In this document: positions 1 through 9,021 of the stretch, one piece after another
Numbering within the stretch: position 1 is the first letter of the stretch
How the letters are laid out: every line of letters starts with the position of its first letter
DNA from: Fibrobacter sp. UWB10
Lineage (GTDB): Bacteria; Fibrobacterota; Fibrobacteria; Fibrobacterales; Fibrobacteraceae
Length of the DNA: 64,000 nucleotides
NCBI RefSeq assembly: GCF_900182935.1
Contig: NZ_FXUE01000001.1
Span: 744,001-808,000, forward strand
Direction of reading: 5' to 3'
Position numbers and translations under genes: made by a program
The notes under the pieces: model-generated
The model's input: only the letters and a program-made list of their open reading frames with translations
Database searches by the model: none
Told to the model about the DNA's origin: nothing

Positions 1-2169
1 CTTTTCACTGTAATCTTCAAGATCGTAGAAGGCGTCGGTGTACGAGCCCTTGTATGCATACTGCGAAGCCACCACCCAGCCGCCACCATTGCTGCTCTTG
101 TAGCTTTCAAGCTTGTTGTTATCCTTCACATACCATTCGCCATCAAGGTCTTCAAGCGTATTTTCGGAGTAGCTTGCGCCGGCACCCTTCGCAATATATT
201 CACAAGTTTCCTTGCTTCTCGTATAGGTCGAATTGGCAAAATAAATATCTTCGCCCTTCAGCTTTTCGCCAACACCCTGCGACTGGCTCTTACCTTCGTC
301 GGTCAAGTGGCCGTTCTTACCGGTATCATCGCTACGCTTGGCATGGCGCAAGAAGAAGATGACCTTTTCGCCCGACTTCAGATTCTTGTAAACATCTTCG
401 ATGTCTTCGAATTCCTGAATGTCATCGCTAGTCGCGACTCGCCATTTTTTGTTTTCATCATCGTAAACGTAGTACGTTTCTTTATCAACGCGACCGTTCT
501 TGATTTGGCCCGGATATTCGCCCTTGCCGTAACCGTAGGTGTCTTTTTCGACAGCAGTTGCAGCACGCCATTCATGCGTATTGGCATCGCAAATAAAGCG
601 AACTGTCGGACCCGGCTGATCGTAGCCACCACCGCAGAAGTAGGCACTCAAACTGTTCGAAATACACTTGACCGTATCGGCATTCTGCGCATTGCAATCG
701 CCAAAGTTATAAGCCCTAGACCAGAAACGCTTCAGGTGCTTTTCAAAGTCGGGCACCTTGCCCATATTCCAGCTAGCAATGTTATTGCGAATGGTCGCGT
801 AAGAACCACTTGTATCAAGCACCATGAGCCAGTCAGCAAGGTCGGCCTTTGCGTTGTTGTCGTCCCAGTTGCCATTGCCCTTAATGCGGTCGGCAATGCC
901 TGCGGCATAAGAAACCATTTCAGAGCCCGAACCCTTGCGCTGCATCATGATAGAGATTGCAAGCAAGGCGCCACTGTATTCATCGCCATCAAAGAGTCCG
1001 ATATCTTCGGCAAAGCGGCCATCGGTCGTGAGCTGCTGCTGTTGCTGTCCACCAAAGTTCCAGCCACCAAAGCCACCGCCATTTCCGCCACTAGAACTGC
1101 CAGAAGACTTATCCCACTGGATTTCAAAGCTTGAAAGAATTTCACGCAAAGCCTGTGCCTTGACAGCGCGAACCGGTTGGTTGTTGCCACTGTTTTCCAC
1201 AAGCTTGAGCACGCGCGGAGCTTCCATGTGAGTCAAGATATTCACGTTCACCGTATCTTTTTCGGTCACATCAACCACGGCTTCAAGAGTCACCGGCGAT
1301 GAAGAAAGTCCACCCGTCAGTTCATTCCTAAAGTAACCGTTTGCCTTAACGCGCAAATACGGCGACACAAAGTCGACGCTGTCAAAATTGAAATTGCCAT
1401 CGCCATTCAAAATACAAGTCTTGTGCGTACGCTTGGAATCGGCCAAATGCTGCGTACTGTCAAGTTCGATTAGCTTAATCGAAGTACCATAGCGGAACGG
1501 GCCCTTTTCGGCAACACCCACAAGATGCGCCCCCACCATACGCGGCACAGCCGAAGAATCATCGACAGCCGATGTATTTACGGAACTGCCACCACCGCCA
1601 AAGTTACCCCAAGGCGAGCTATATCCACCCGTTGAGCCCTTCTCGTCATCATCACCGGCATCTTCGCCAGTCACCATCACGCCATTGCGACAAGAAATTC
1701 CTGCCGTTTGAGCAACAGCGTCAGAAGGGACCCATTCCTTAGCCAAGCAAAAATACAAGACATTTTCGCTCTTGACCAAGAAGGACTCGCCTTCGTTTTT
1801 AGCAGTACATTCCGGCAGGGCATCTACATCGACCACCACCGTGGTATCTTCAATAACCGGATCTTCAACACCAATAACAGGACCCGTCGAAGAACTGGAA
1901 TTGCCAGACTCGGAGCCCCCTTGACCACCGGAAGAGCCTCCGGCACTAGATGACAAAGGACGTCCTAAAGAATCTTTCTGGACAACGCCGCTGGATTTTT
2001 TATCCCAACGAGAACCGCTCGAGCGGCCATTATCGTCGCCATCATCATCGTATCTGTCACCATATTCATCAGGATCATTTTCATCTTCAAAAGAAGAGGA
2101 ATTGCCAGAACACGCCTGCAAAGAGAAGGCGAACCAAGCAGAGATTATAATCCAAAACAGGCGATTCAT
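1..2169 (-). CDS. Lipoprotein with C-terminal histidine-phosphatase domain (3' end off window)
   Basis: The frame is open without a stop from the ATG at 2169 to the window edge, giving 723 codons with the C-terminus missing. The N-terminus is a short hydrophobic signal ending in the lipobox LQAC (Cys20), so it should be a lipid-anchored envelope protein. An acidic/Ser-Gly-rich linker follows, then a region with an Ig-like or carboxypeptidase-regulatory look (about residues 200-330), then a helical part. From about residue 600 the motif FFLRHAKRSDD and, downstream, STYTRSKETCEYIA match the phosphohistidine RH(G/A) loop and the second Arg motif of histidine-phosphatase branch 1 (SixA/phosphoglycerate-mutase type). 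The second catalytic His would lie beyond the window. Substrate unknown. AGGATCG upstream could serve as ribosome site. A surface lipoprotein carrying this domain is unusual. Confidence 0.75.
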   Translation of the reverse strand, partial: MNRLFWIIISAWFAFSLQACSGNSSSFEDENDPDEYGDRYDDDGDDNGRSSGSRWDKKSSGVVQKDSLGRPLSSSAGGSSGGQGGSESGNSSSSTGPVIGVEDPVIEDTTVVVDVDALPECTAKNEGESFLVKSENVLYFCLAKEWVPSDAVAQTAGISCRNGVMVTGEDAGDDDEKGSTGGYSSPWGNFGGGGSSVNTSAVDDSSAVPRMVGAHLVGVAEKGPFRYGTSIKLIELDSTQHLADSKRTHKTCILNGDGNFNFDSVDFVSPYLRVKANGYFRNELTGGLSSSPVTLEAVVDVTEKDTVNVNILTHMEAPRVLKLVENSGNNQPVRAVKAQALREILSSFEIQWDKSSGSSSGGNGGGFGGWNFGGQQQQQLTTDGRFAEDIGLFDGDEYSGALLAISIMMQRKGSGSEMVSYAAGIADRIKGNGNWDDNNAKADLADWLMVLDTSGSYATIRNNIASWNMGKVPDFEKHLKRFWSRAYNFGDCNAQNADTVKCISNSLSAYFCGGGYDQPGPTVRFICDANTHEWRAATAVEKDTYGYGKGEYPGQIKNGRVDKETYYVYDDENKKWRVATSDDIQEFEDIEDVYKNLKSGEKVIFFLRHAKRSDDTGKNGHLTDEGKSQSQGVGEKLKGEDIYFANSTYTRSKETCEYIAKGAGASYSENTLEDLDGEWYVKDNNKLESYKSSNGGGWVVASQYAYKGSYTDAFYDLEDYSEK

Positions 2170-2310
2170 TCGTCGATCCTAAAAAGCTATTCGCAATATA
2201 ACAAGAAACTACTTTTTTTTCAATAAAAAAGCCAATAGAATTCACCAAAGACCCCCGCCTGTACAGGGGCAATGAGTAGAATCACGAAAAAACTGCAAAA
2301 ACGGAACTTT

Positions 2311-3798
2311 TTAGCGCATTTTTCCAGTTTCGAGGAACCTGGAATGCATTTCAAAAGCCCTTTCCAAGGCCAAAGGCATGTGCAAACCCTTCGCATGTTT
2401 CAGGCTATATTCCAAGAAATCGGTGAGCGGTTCGCGGAAATCCGGGTGCGCACAATTCTTGATAATGAGTCTTGCACGTTCTTCGGCAGCAAGGCCACGC
2501 AAGTCGGCAAGACCCTGTTCCGTCACGAAAATCATGGTATCGTGATCGGTCTGGTCCACATGGCTCACGTAAGGTACAATCGAACTGATGGCGCCGTCTT
2601 TTGCGACCGATGGCGTCAAGAAAAATCCGAGAGCACAGTTGCGGGCAAAATCCGCTGCGCCGCCGATTCCGTTCATCATCGAAGAGCCCGACACCAGACT
2701 GCTGTTCACGTTGCCAAAGATATCAGCTTCAAGCGCCGTATTCATAGAAATCACACCCACGCGGCGAATCACATCAGGGCTGTTGCTCACTTCTTGCTGG
2801 CGAAGCACCAAGTGTTTTTTCCATTCGCCCGCATTTTCGACAAATTCCTTCTGCGCGCCTTCAGACAAAGTAAGAGCGGTACCCGAAGCGACGCCGAGTT
2901 TACCCTTCTTTAAAAGCGGGAACACAGCTTCTTGAATGACTTCGGTAAAAAGATCAATCGTTCCAAGGCGGCTGTCATCGGACATAGCGCTAAGGACAGC
3001 GTTTGCCACCTTGCCCACGCCACTCTGGAAGGCCATTCCCTTGGGGAGTCGGCCCTTGCTTTCTTCAAAGCAAATAAAGTCCAGAATGCGTTCGCCAATG
3101 TTTCTAGAGACAGCATCTGGTTCCACAAACGGATTCACTTCGTCGAGGCGAGATGTTTCGACAACGGCGATGACCTTGTTCGGGTCAATTTTTACGAATT
3201 CAGAACCCACACGATCGCCGGCACTGTAAATGGCAAGCGGCTTTGCATGCGGCGGGAGTTCCGGAAGCGCGGTATCGTGAATTCCCATGAAGGAATCACC
3301 CAGGCGCGTATTCAATTCCAAAATAATCTTGGGCGCCATCTCGAGGTAAGTCACCGAGTTTCCGCCCGAAGTCGAAAGGCATACACGACCGTCGCTCAAT
3401 ATGGCAGAGACTTCGATGACAGCGACCGTCGGCGCAGGCACTGCACCTGTACGCACCAAGTAGCCCATTTTGCCGAGATGGGCATCGATATACTTGATTT
3501 GGCCAGCGTTAATCGCCTTGCGTAAACTCGGATTGCTCTGGTAAGGCATTCGAAGCGACACCGCCTGCGCCCGAGCTAAAGCCCCGTCGCAGCTGTCGCC
3601 CGTAGATGCTCCAGAAAAAAGCGTGATCTTAAAAGGCTTGCCTTCGGCATGCAACTTTTCGGCACGCGCGGCCAAAGCCGTGGGCACATCTTTGGGGTAA
3701 CCGGCCAAAGTAAAACCGGAAACACCCAGCACATCACCATCATTGATCATCGCTGCGGCATCGGCCGCTGAACACTTTTTCGCATCAATCCAAGTCAT
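2311..3798 (-). CDS. Acetyl-CoA hydrolase / succinyl-CoA:acetate CoA-transferase family protein
   Basis: This 495-residue protein has the full length of the acetyl-CoA hydrolase/transferase family. Members move CoA between acetate, succinate or other acids, or hydrolyse acetyl-CoA, in the cytoplasm. Visible family features are the N-terminal NDGDVLGVSGFT region, the TEVIQE motif with the probable catalytic Glu286, GVASGTALTLSEG, the glycine-rich MNGIGGAADFARN loop and the EQGLADLRG motif near the C-terminus. The ATG at 3798 (MTWIDAKK) was chosen because family homology begins there; the frame stays open further upstream, but that extension has no family-like sequence and would overlap the divergent gene at 3833. 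In a succinate- and acetate-producing fermenter it plausibly links the succinyl-CoA and acetate pools. Exact specificity cannot be read from sequence. Confidence 0.85.
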   Translation of the reverse strand: MTWIDAKKCSAADAAAMINDGDVLGVSGFTLAGYPKDVPTALAARAEKLHAEGKPFKITLFSGASTGDSCDGALARAQAVSLRMPYQSNPSLRKAINAGQIKYIDAHLGKMGYLVRTGAVPAPTVAVIEVSAILSDGRVCLSTSGGNSVTYLEMAPKIILELNTRLGDSFMGIHDTALPELPPHAKPLAIYSAGDRVGSEFVKIDPNKVIAVVETSRLDEVNPFVEPDAVSRNIGERILDFICFEESKGRLPKGMAFQSGVGKVANAVLSAMSDDSRLGTIDLFTEVIQEAVFPLLKKGKLGVASGTALTLSEGAQKEFVENAGEWKKHLVLRQQEVSNSPDVIRRVGVISMNTALEADIFGNVNSSLVSGSSMMNGIGGAADFARNCALGFFLTPSVAKDGAISSIVPYVSHVDQTDHDTMIFVTEQGLADLRGLAAEERARLIIKNCAHPDFREPLTDFLEYSLKHAKGLHMPLALERAFEMHSRFLETGKMR

Positions 3799-3832
3799 AG
3801 TGCCGTAAAAATAATTTTTTAGATTTTCCCGT

Positions 3833-4246
3833 GTGAAACATTTTATCAAATACAACTTGATTGGCGTTATGAACACGCTCATTACCCTAGCATCTGTCTG
3901 GGTGATGCACCAAATACTCGACTGGAATCTGGAACTTTCGAATTTTCTCGGGTTTATCTTTGGAGCCATTAACAGCTACTTGATGAACCGCATTTGGAAT
4001 TTCAAGAGCCATAACCGCAAACGCACCGAAATCATTCGATTCATTATCGTGTTCCTTGCGGCCTACGCCTTGAACTTTGTAACGCTCGAAGCCACCGTTT
4101 ACGTTTTGAACACCGCCTGGTGCAAACCGTTTACCGACTTCATTTCGCAATTCATGAAACCCGGCTTCTTCGCAAACATCGTTGCAAACGGTGTATACGT
4201 CATCGCAAGCTTTACGCTCTACAAGAAGTGGGTTTTTAAAAAATAA
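3833..4246 (+). CDS. GtrA-like four-helix membrane protein
   Basis: A 137-residue hydrophobic protein with four predicted membrane segments and the GtrA-family pattern: an N-terminal FIKYNLIGVMNTLITL helix, the FGAINSYLMNRIWNF signature after helix 2, and a C-terminal basic KKWVFKK end. GtrA-like proteins are thought to help translocate polyprenyl-phosphate-linked sugars or assist surface polysaccharide synthesis. The start is a GTG at 3833; an internal ATG at 3869 is the alternative but would cut into helix 1. It diverges from the CoA-transferase gene with only 34 bases between the starts, so promoters must overlap the coding ends. No glycosyltransferase partner is adjacent. Confidence 0.8.
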   Translation: MKHFIKYNLIGVMNTLITLASVWVMHQILDWNLELSNFLGFIFGAINSYLMNRIWNFKSHNRKRTEIIRFIIVFLAAYALNFVTLEATVYVLNTAWCKPFTDFISQFMKPGFFANIVANGVYVIASFTLYKKWVFKK

Positions 4247-4276
4247 CTCTAAAAAAAATCGTTGTTCGCATATACA

Positions 4277-4306
4277 AAAAGGGCGCCTTGCGGCGACCCT
4301 TTTTTG
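4277..4306. terminator. Rho-independent terminator, probably bidirectional
   Basis: AAGGGCGCC-TTGC-GGCGACCCTT with one bulge and flanking A and T runs lies between the convergent ends of the GtrA-like gene and the OmpA-family gene. A second small inverted repeat (GCAGC-TGA-GCTGC) follows at 4306-4318. Confidence 0.75.
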
Positions 4307-4340
4307 CAGCTGAGCTGCACAAGCTTTTCAAAAATTCCGA

Positions 4341-6788
4341 TTAGAACGGTACGAGTTCAACACGGCGATTCTTGGAGCGGCCCTTCTTCGTCTTGTTGTC
4401 GGCAATCGGCTTGTCGGAGCCGAAGCCCACAGCGCGAACGCGGTCAGAAGAAATACCGTTCTGGATGAAGTAATCCACCACAGACTGAGCACGATCCTGA
4501 GAAATCTGCTTGTTCCTGTCTTCGTCGCCCGTGTTGTCGGTATGACCCTGGACTTCGATGTTGGCGGTGTTGAACTTCTTCATGAGTTTCACGATGTTGT
4601 TCAGGGTCTTGTAGCTTGCCTTCGTGAGCTTCGTAGAACCGCTCTGGAAGTTAATACCCTTCTTCAACTGTTCGAGGTCTTCAGCCTTGTTGAGCGGGCA
4701 ACCCTTCTTGTCGATACGCACGCCTTCGAGGGTGTTCGGGCACTTATCGAGGAAGTCAGCCACGCCGTCCTTATCGCTGTCAACCGGGCAGCCCAAGGTG
4801 TCAACAGATGCACCCTTCGGAGTATCCGGGCACTTGTCGAGACCATCGTACACGCCATCCTTGTCAGCGTCAGCGGCACAACCCACAGAGTCAACCGGCA
4901 CGCCGGCCTGGGTGTTCGGGCACTGGTCAATTCCATCAGGTACGCCGTCCTTGTCGAAGTCGAGCGGGCAACCCGTGTTGTCAACATTCAAGCCGGCCTT
5001 AGTATCCGGGCACTTGTCGAGAGCATCAGGTACACCATCCTTATCTGCGTCAGCCGGGCAACCGGTAGAATCAACAGCCACGCCCTGCTTGGTGTTCGGG
5101 CACTGGTCAGCGGCATCCGGAATACCGTCGCCGTCGAAGTCGCCTTCGCAACCTTCAGCATTCACCTGAGCACCTTCGCGGGTGTTCGGGCACTTGTCCA
5201 TAGCATCGGGCACGCCATCCTTGTCTGCGTCAGCCGGGCAACCGAGGGTGTCAACCGGGAGACCAGCAGGAGTATTCGGGCACTTGTCGAATGCATCAGC
5301 AATGCCGTCCTTGTCAGCGTCAGCCGGGCAACCGGTTTCATCGACCTGGAGACCAGCCGGAGTATTTTCGCACTTGTCGAGACCGTCGTACACGCCGTCC
5401 TTATCGGTATCCTGCGGGCAACCGACAGAGTCTGCCTTCACGCCAGCCTGGGTGTTCGGGCACTTGTCGAGAGCATCAGGTACGCCATCCTTGTCGAAGT
5501 CCGGTTCGCAACCGAGAGAATCAACCGGAGCGTTTTCGCGAGAGTTCGGGCACTTGTCAAGACCATCGAGGATACCATCCTTGTCGGAGTCCATCGGGCA
5601 GCCAACGGTATCGATCGTTGCACCAGCCGGAGTACCTTCGCACTGGTCAAGACCATCCGGCAGGCCATCCTTATCGCTATCGACCGGGCAGCCAACAGAA
5701 TCAACAACAACCTTTTCAATCGTGTGTTCGCACTTGTCTTCGCCATCAGGTACGCCATCGCCGTCTTCGTCACGCTTGGCATTGCCGCCAAAGCGCCAGG
5801 TCAGAGCAGCAGTCACAGCAACCGTCGGGGTCGGAGCATAGCCGTAGCTAACCGGGCCAGTCGTGTTGTCGTGATGAATGGTGTGTTCCTTGACGTTCTT
5901 CATTTCTTCGTCAATGTCATAACCGAGGTTAGCCAAGGTGCGGAAAGCAATGTCTGCACCCAAGGCAATGTCGATGTTCCACGGCAGGTGGAAACGGAAA
6001 CCCGGAGTAAGGAGCATCGGGTCGTCCATCGGGTCGCGACGGTAAGCACCTTCTTCGACACGCATTTCACCAGAGTATTCAACAAAGATATCCATCCAGC
6101 TGGTCGGCATGACGTTCAAAGCCGTACCGTAAACCAAGGTGTTGGTTCCCTTGCCGGCATAGACAAAGCCTGCATGGGTGTTCCACAAGACCGGCACTCC
6201 AAGTGCGCCGAAGTTCAAGGAGAGCACCAAGGTTCCAGCAAAGTTAAATTCGGTAGAAGTATACGGGTTGGTCTTATCACCATCGTCATTCAAATACCAA
6301 GCATGACGGGGACGCACGCCCACGTTTTCGTCACCGGTCGGGATATAGACATCGCCCTGGATAGCAAGGCCAAAGAAGCTGTTGGCATCGCCAACGAGAC
6401 CGGCCTTCAACCAAATATCCACGTCACCGCGGCTGGCTTTCCAAATATCGCCTTCACCCTTTTCCTTCAGGTTAGCGTGGTCGTAGTACAGCGGAAGAGC
6501 CACACCGAGGTCCAAGAAATCGCGCAGACCGATTGCGGCATGAACATTACCCGAAAGGGTTCCTGCCTGACCATGGAAAGCACGTTCCTGATTTCCCTGA
6601 TAGATCACGCCACCACGAGACTGAGACCAGGAGTCCGTAGAGATATCGCCACCCGTACCGAGTTCAATACCCCACTGGCCCAACGTATAGGCGTTGTGTT
6701 GATGAATACCGGAGGTACCGCCCTGAAGCCCGGACTGGGCAAAAGCAAGACCGCCAGCGACTAGTGACAAAGCAATGATTTTTTTCAT
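4341..6788 (-). CDS. OmpA-family outer-membrane protein with twelve thrombospondin type 3 repeats
   Basis: An 815-residue protein in three parts. A signal peptide (MKKIIALSLVAGGLAFA, cleavage before QSG) leads into about 310 residues of alternating aromatic/glycine strands that look like a beta-barrel. Residues about 337-697 hold twelve 30-residue repeats of the type D-x-D-K-D-G-V-P-D-x-x-D-K-C-P-N-T, ending in GCP: calcium-binding thrombospondin type 3 repeats with two cysteines each. The last 110 residues are an OmpA domain (INFQSGSTKL, GHTDNTGD, RSKNRRVEL) expected to bind peptidoglycan. It probably tethers outer membrane to wall through a long calcium-stiffened stalk. The start is supported by GAGGGA 8 bases upstream. 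The gene is monocistronic between a terminator and a divergent promoter region. Confidence 0.9.
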   Translation of the reverse strand: MKKIIALSLVAGGLAFAQSGLQGGTSGIHQHNAYTLGQWGIELGTGGDISTDSWSQSRGGVIYQGNQERAFHGQAGTLSGNVHAAIGLRDFLDLGVALPLYYDHANLKEKGEGDIWKASRGDVDIWLKAGLVGDANSFFGLAIQGDVYIPTGDENVGVRPRHAWYLNDDGDKTNPYTSTEFNFAGTLVLSLNFGALGVPVLWNTHAGFVYAGKGTNTLVYGTALNVMPTSWMDIFVEYSGEMRVEEGAYRRDPMDDPMLLTPGFRFHLPWNIDIALGADIAFRTLANLGYDIDEEMKNVKEHTIHHDNTTGPVSYGYAPTPTVAVTAALTWRFGGNAKRDEDGDGVPDGEDKCEHTIEKVVVDSVGCPVDSDKDGLPDGLDQCEGTPAGATIDTVGCPMDSDKDGILDGLDKCPNSRENAPVDSLGCEPDFDKDGVPDALDKCPNTQAGVKADSVGCPQDTDKDGVYDGLDKCENTPAGLQVDETGCPADADKDGIADAFDKCPNTPAGLPVDTLGCPADADKDGVPDAMDKCPNTREGAQVNAEGCEGDFDGDGIPDAADQCPNTKQGVAVDSTGCPADADKDGVPDALDKCPDTKAGLNVDNTGCPLDFDKDGVPDGIDQCPNTQAGVPVDSVGCAADADKDGVYDGLDKCPDTPKGASVDTLGCPVDSDKDGVADFLDKCPNTLEGVRIDKKGCPLNKAEDLEQLKKGINFQSGSTKLTKASYKTLNNIVKLMKKFNTANIEVQGHTDNTGDEDRNKQISQDRAQSVVDYFIQNGISSDRVRAVGFGSDKPIADNKTKKGRSKNRRVELVPF
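4690..5775 (-). repeat. Twelve tandem 90-bp repeats encoding TSP3 units
   Basis: The DNA encoding the thrombospondin type 3 part of the OmpA-family gene consists of twelve diverged units of about 90 bp. Short blocks such as GGGCACTTGTCGA and ACGCCATCCTTGTC recur in most units. Units with near-identical nucleotide stretches suggest expansion by in-frame duplication. Confidence 0.85.
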
Positions 6789-6939
6789 TGTATCCCTCGC
6801 ATGTCTTTATTACATTTTGTTTCCAATGTAGTATTTTCAGCAAATTAAAACTCCATGTGACGCCGCTCACACCCCAAAATGACCGCAATTTCTGTAGATT
6901 TGCAACCAAATGTTCTTAATAGGCATCTAATTAGCGATT

Positions 6940-7692
6940 ATGGACCCGATTTTATCAATACAAAATATCCGCCGAGACTTCAAAATGGGCGATGAAACAG
7001 TCCACGCATTGCGTGGAGTTTCTTTTGATATCTACCCCGGTGAATTCGTGACTATCATGGGTACAAGCGGATCTGGCAAGTCGACCATGCTGAACATTTT
7101 GGGTTGCATGGACAAGCCGACCTCCGGTGAATACATTCTAGACGGACAACACACCGAAAAATTAAAGCGCGACGCACTCGCGAAAATCCGCAGCAAAAAA
7201 CTCGGGTTTGTGTTCCAAAGTTACAATTTGCTCAGCCGTACCACGGCTATCGAAAACGTAGAACTCCCTTTGTTGTATAATTCCAGCGTGTCTGCCGCAG
7301 AACGCCACCGCCGCGCAATCGAAGCATTAAAAATGGTCGGACTCGAAAGTCGTATGAACCATTTGCCGAACCAACTTTCGGGCGGCCAGCAACAGCGAGT
7401 CGCTATCGCACGCGCCCTTGTCAACGACCCGGTGATTATCCTCGCCGACGAAGCAACCGGTAACCTAGATACGCGAACCAGCTACGAAATCATGATGATT
7501 TTCCAGGAGCTAAACCGTCAAGGAAAAACCATCGCCTTCGTGACGCATGAACCCGACATTGCCACCTTTAGTGGGCGTACCATTACGCTGCGCGACGGGC
7601 TCCTTAAGAAAGATGTGAAAAACGAAAACGTGCAAGACGCCAAGGCCGCCTTCGAAGCACTCCCTCCGCCAGAAACGTTTGAGGAGGAATAA
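6940..7692 (+). CDS. MacB/LolD-type ABC transporter ATP-binding protein
   Basis: A 250-residue ABC ATPase of the MacB/LolD/FtsE class. It shows Walker [11 protein letters not shown]-loop FQSYNLL, signature [15 protein letters not shown], Walker [14 protein letters not shown] and the switch His in FVTHEPD. These ATPases drive FtsX-fold permeases that do mechanical work on periplasmic substrates (lipoproteins, toxins, peptides) rather than classical import. The stop overlaps the permease start (TAATG), so the two are translationally coupled. The C-terminal tail after residue 225 is acidic and outside the domain. No membrane-fusion protein gene is adjacent, so the pathway cannot be named. Confidence 0.9.
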   Translation: MDPILSIQNIRRDFKMGDETVHALRGVSFDIYPGEFVTIMGTSGSGKSTMLNILGCMDKPTSGEYILDGQHTEKLKRDALAKIRSKKLGFVFQSYNLLSRTTAIENVELPLLYNSSVSAAERHRRAIEALKMVGLESRMNHLPNQLSGGQQQRVAIARALVNDPVIILADEATGNLDTRTSYEIMMIFQELNRQGKTIAFVTHEPDIATFSGRTITLRDGLLKKDVKNENVQDAKAAFEALPPPETFEEE

Positions 7693-8900
7693 TGTCGCCA
7701 TTCACTCTAATCAAAATCGCACTCAAGGCATTGCTCCGTAACCGCATGCGCACCTTCCTTTCGGTGCTCGGCATCGTGATTGGTGTTGCGGCGGTAATTG
7801 CCATGGTCGCCATGGGCGAAGGATCCCGAATTTCTATCAAGGAACAGATGACGGCGATGGGTTCAAACGCCATCATTATCATGCCAAACCGTGACCGACG
7901 CGGCGGTGTGCAGCAGGAATCTACCAGCGAACTCCTTGAAGAAGCCGACATCATCGCTATCCGCGAAAATGCTACCTACATTAACGGCGTCTCTCCCATG
8001 ATGACTGTGGGCGGGCAAGCGATTGTAGGCAACAACAACTCCCCCACAACTTTGAGCGGTATTTCTGCCGACTACCTCAAGATTCGTAACTACGAAATCG
8101 AAGACGGCGTGATGTTCGATGACGTCACGGACCGCATGTCTAAAGTCTGCGTTATCGGGCAAACCGTTGTCAAAAACCTGTTCCCTGAAGGCGACCCGAT
8201 TGGCAAGACGATTCGCTACAAGAACATTCCCCTGAAAGTCATCGGGACCTTGAAAGCAAAAGGCTCCGGCGACTTCGGGCAAGACAACGATGACGTGATT
8301 TTCACGCCATACCAGACGGTCATGCGCAGGTTTTCTGCAACCACAAACATCCGCCAGATTTTTGCAAATTCTATAGGTGAGGGTTACGCCGAAAAGGCAA
8401 CCGAAGAAATCATGGGAATCCTGAAGGAACGGCGCGGCTGGACCAAACCCGTTGACCCGTTCCGCGTATTTACGCAAGAAGAAATGATTCAGACCATTAC
8501 GAGTACTTCTGACATGATTTCTTTGGTGCTCACGATTATCGCAGGAATTAGTTTGTTTGTAGGCGGTATCGGTATCATGAACATCATGTATGTGTCTGTC
8601 ACGGAGCGTACCAAAGAAATTGGCCTGCGCATGGCCATCGGTGCCCGCGGCAAAGACATCATGTTCCAGTTTTTGTTCGAATCGGTGATTATTAGCCTGC
8701 TTGGCGGCGTTATCGGAATTGCGCTTGGCATTGCCGCCTCCGAAATCGTAAAAATCGCCTTCAATATGCCCATGAGCGTCTCTGTTACCAGCGTCATCGT
8801 GAGTTTTGCCGTATGCTTTGCAACAGGCGTATTCTTTGGCTGGTATCCCGCCCGAAAGGCAAGCCGTCTTGACCCGATTGAGGCATTAAGATTCGAATAA
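7692..8900 (+). CDS. MacB-type FtsX-fold ABC permease
   Basis: A 402-residue permease with the MacB topology: one N-terminal membrane helix (FLSVLGIVIGVAAVIAMVAMGEG), a periplasmic core of about 210 residues, then three C-terminal helices of the FtsX domain (MISLVLTIIAGISLFVGGIGIMNIMYVSVTERTKEIGLRMAIGA region and the terminal FFGWYPARKASRLDPIEALR). GAGGAGG just upstream of the ATG overlaps the end of the ATPase gene. It forms a dimeric complex with the preceding ATPase. Substrate and outer-membrane partner are not evident from this window. Confidence 0.9.
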   Translation: MSPFTLIKIALKALLRNRMRTFLSVLGIVIGVAAVIAMVAMGEGSRISIKEQMTAMGSNAIIIMPNRDRRGGVQQESTSELLEEADIIAIRENATYINGVSPMMTVGGQAIVGNNNSPTTLSGISADYLKIRNYEIEDGVMFDDVTDRMSKVCVIGQTVVKNLFPEGDPIGKTIRYKNIPLKVIGTLKAKGSGDFGQDNDDVIFTPYQTVMRRFSATTNIRQIFANSIGEGYAEKATEEIMGILKERRGWTKPVDPFRVFTQEEMIQTITSTSDMISLVLTIIAGISLFVGGIGIMNIMYVSVTERTKEIGLRMAIGARGKDIMFQFLFESVIISLLGGVIGIALGIAASEIVKIAFNMPMSVSVTSVIVSFAVCFATGVFFGWYPARKASRLDPIEALRFE

Positions 8901-8965
8901 AATGTAGAATAAGGTGAATGCGGTCACACAAAATTGCAACCTGAAGCATTTGTTGACACACCTGC

Positions 8966-8994
8966 TTGAAAGTTAACTCTCCTTTACTTATAAT
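8966..8994 (+). promoter_or_regulatory. Sigma-70-type promoter of the GH9 cellulase gene
   Basis: TTGAAA at 8966-8971 and a perfect TATAAT at 8989-8994 are separated by exactly 17 bases. The start of transcription would fall near 9001, leaving a leader of about 20 bases containing the ribosome site GGAGG (9012-9016). A second TTGACA at 8953-8958 is too far from the -10. Confidence 0.7.
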
Positions 8995-9021
8995 TACCTT
9001 ATATTACTTTTGGAGGAAATT

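Noticed and set aside
4542-6764. A 740-residue open frame on the plus strand inside the OmpA-family gene
   Set aside because: It is a mirror frame produced by codon bias and the tandem 90-bp repeats; the minus-strand protein has a signal peptide, TSP3 repeats and OmpA domain, and no ribosome site supports the other strand.
8953-8958. TTGACA as the -35 element of the GH9 promoter
   Set aside because: It lies 30 bases before the TATAAT; TTGAAA at 8966 gives the correct 17-base spacing.
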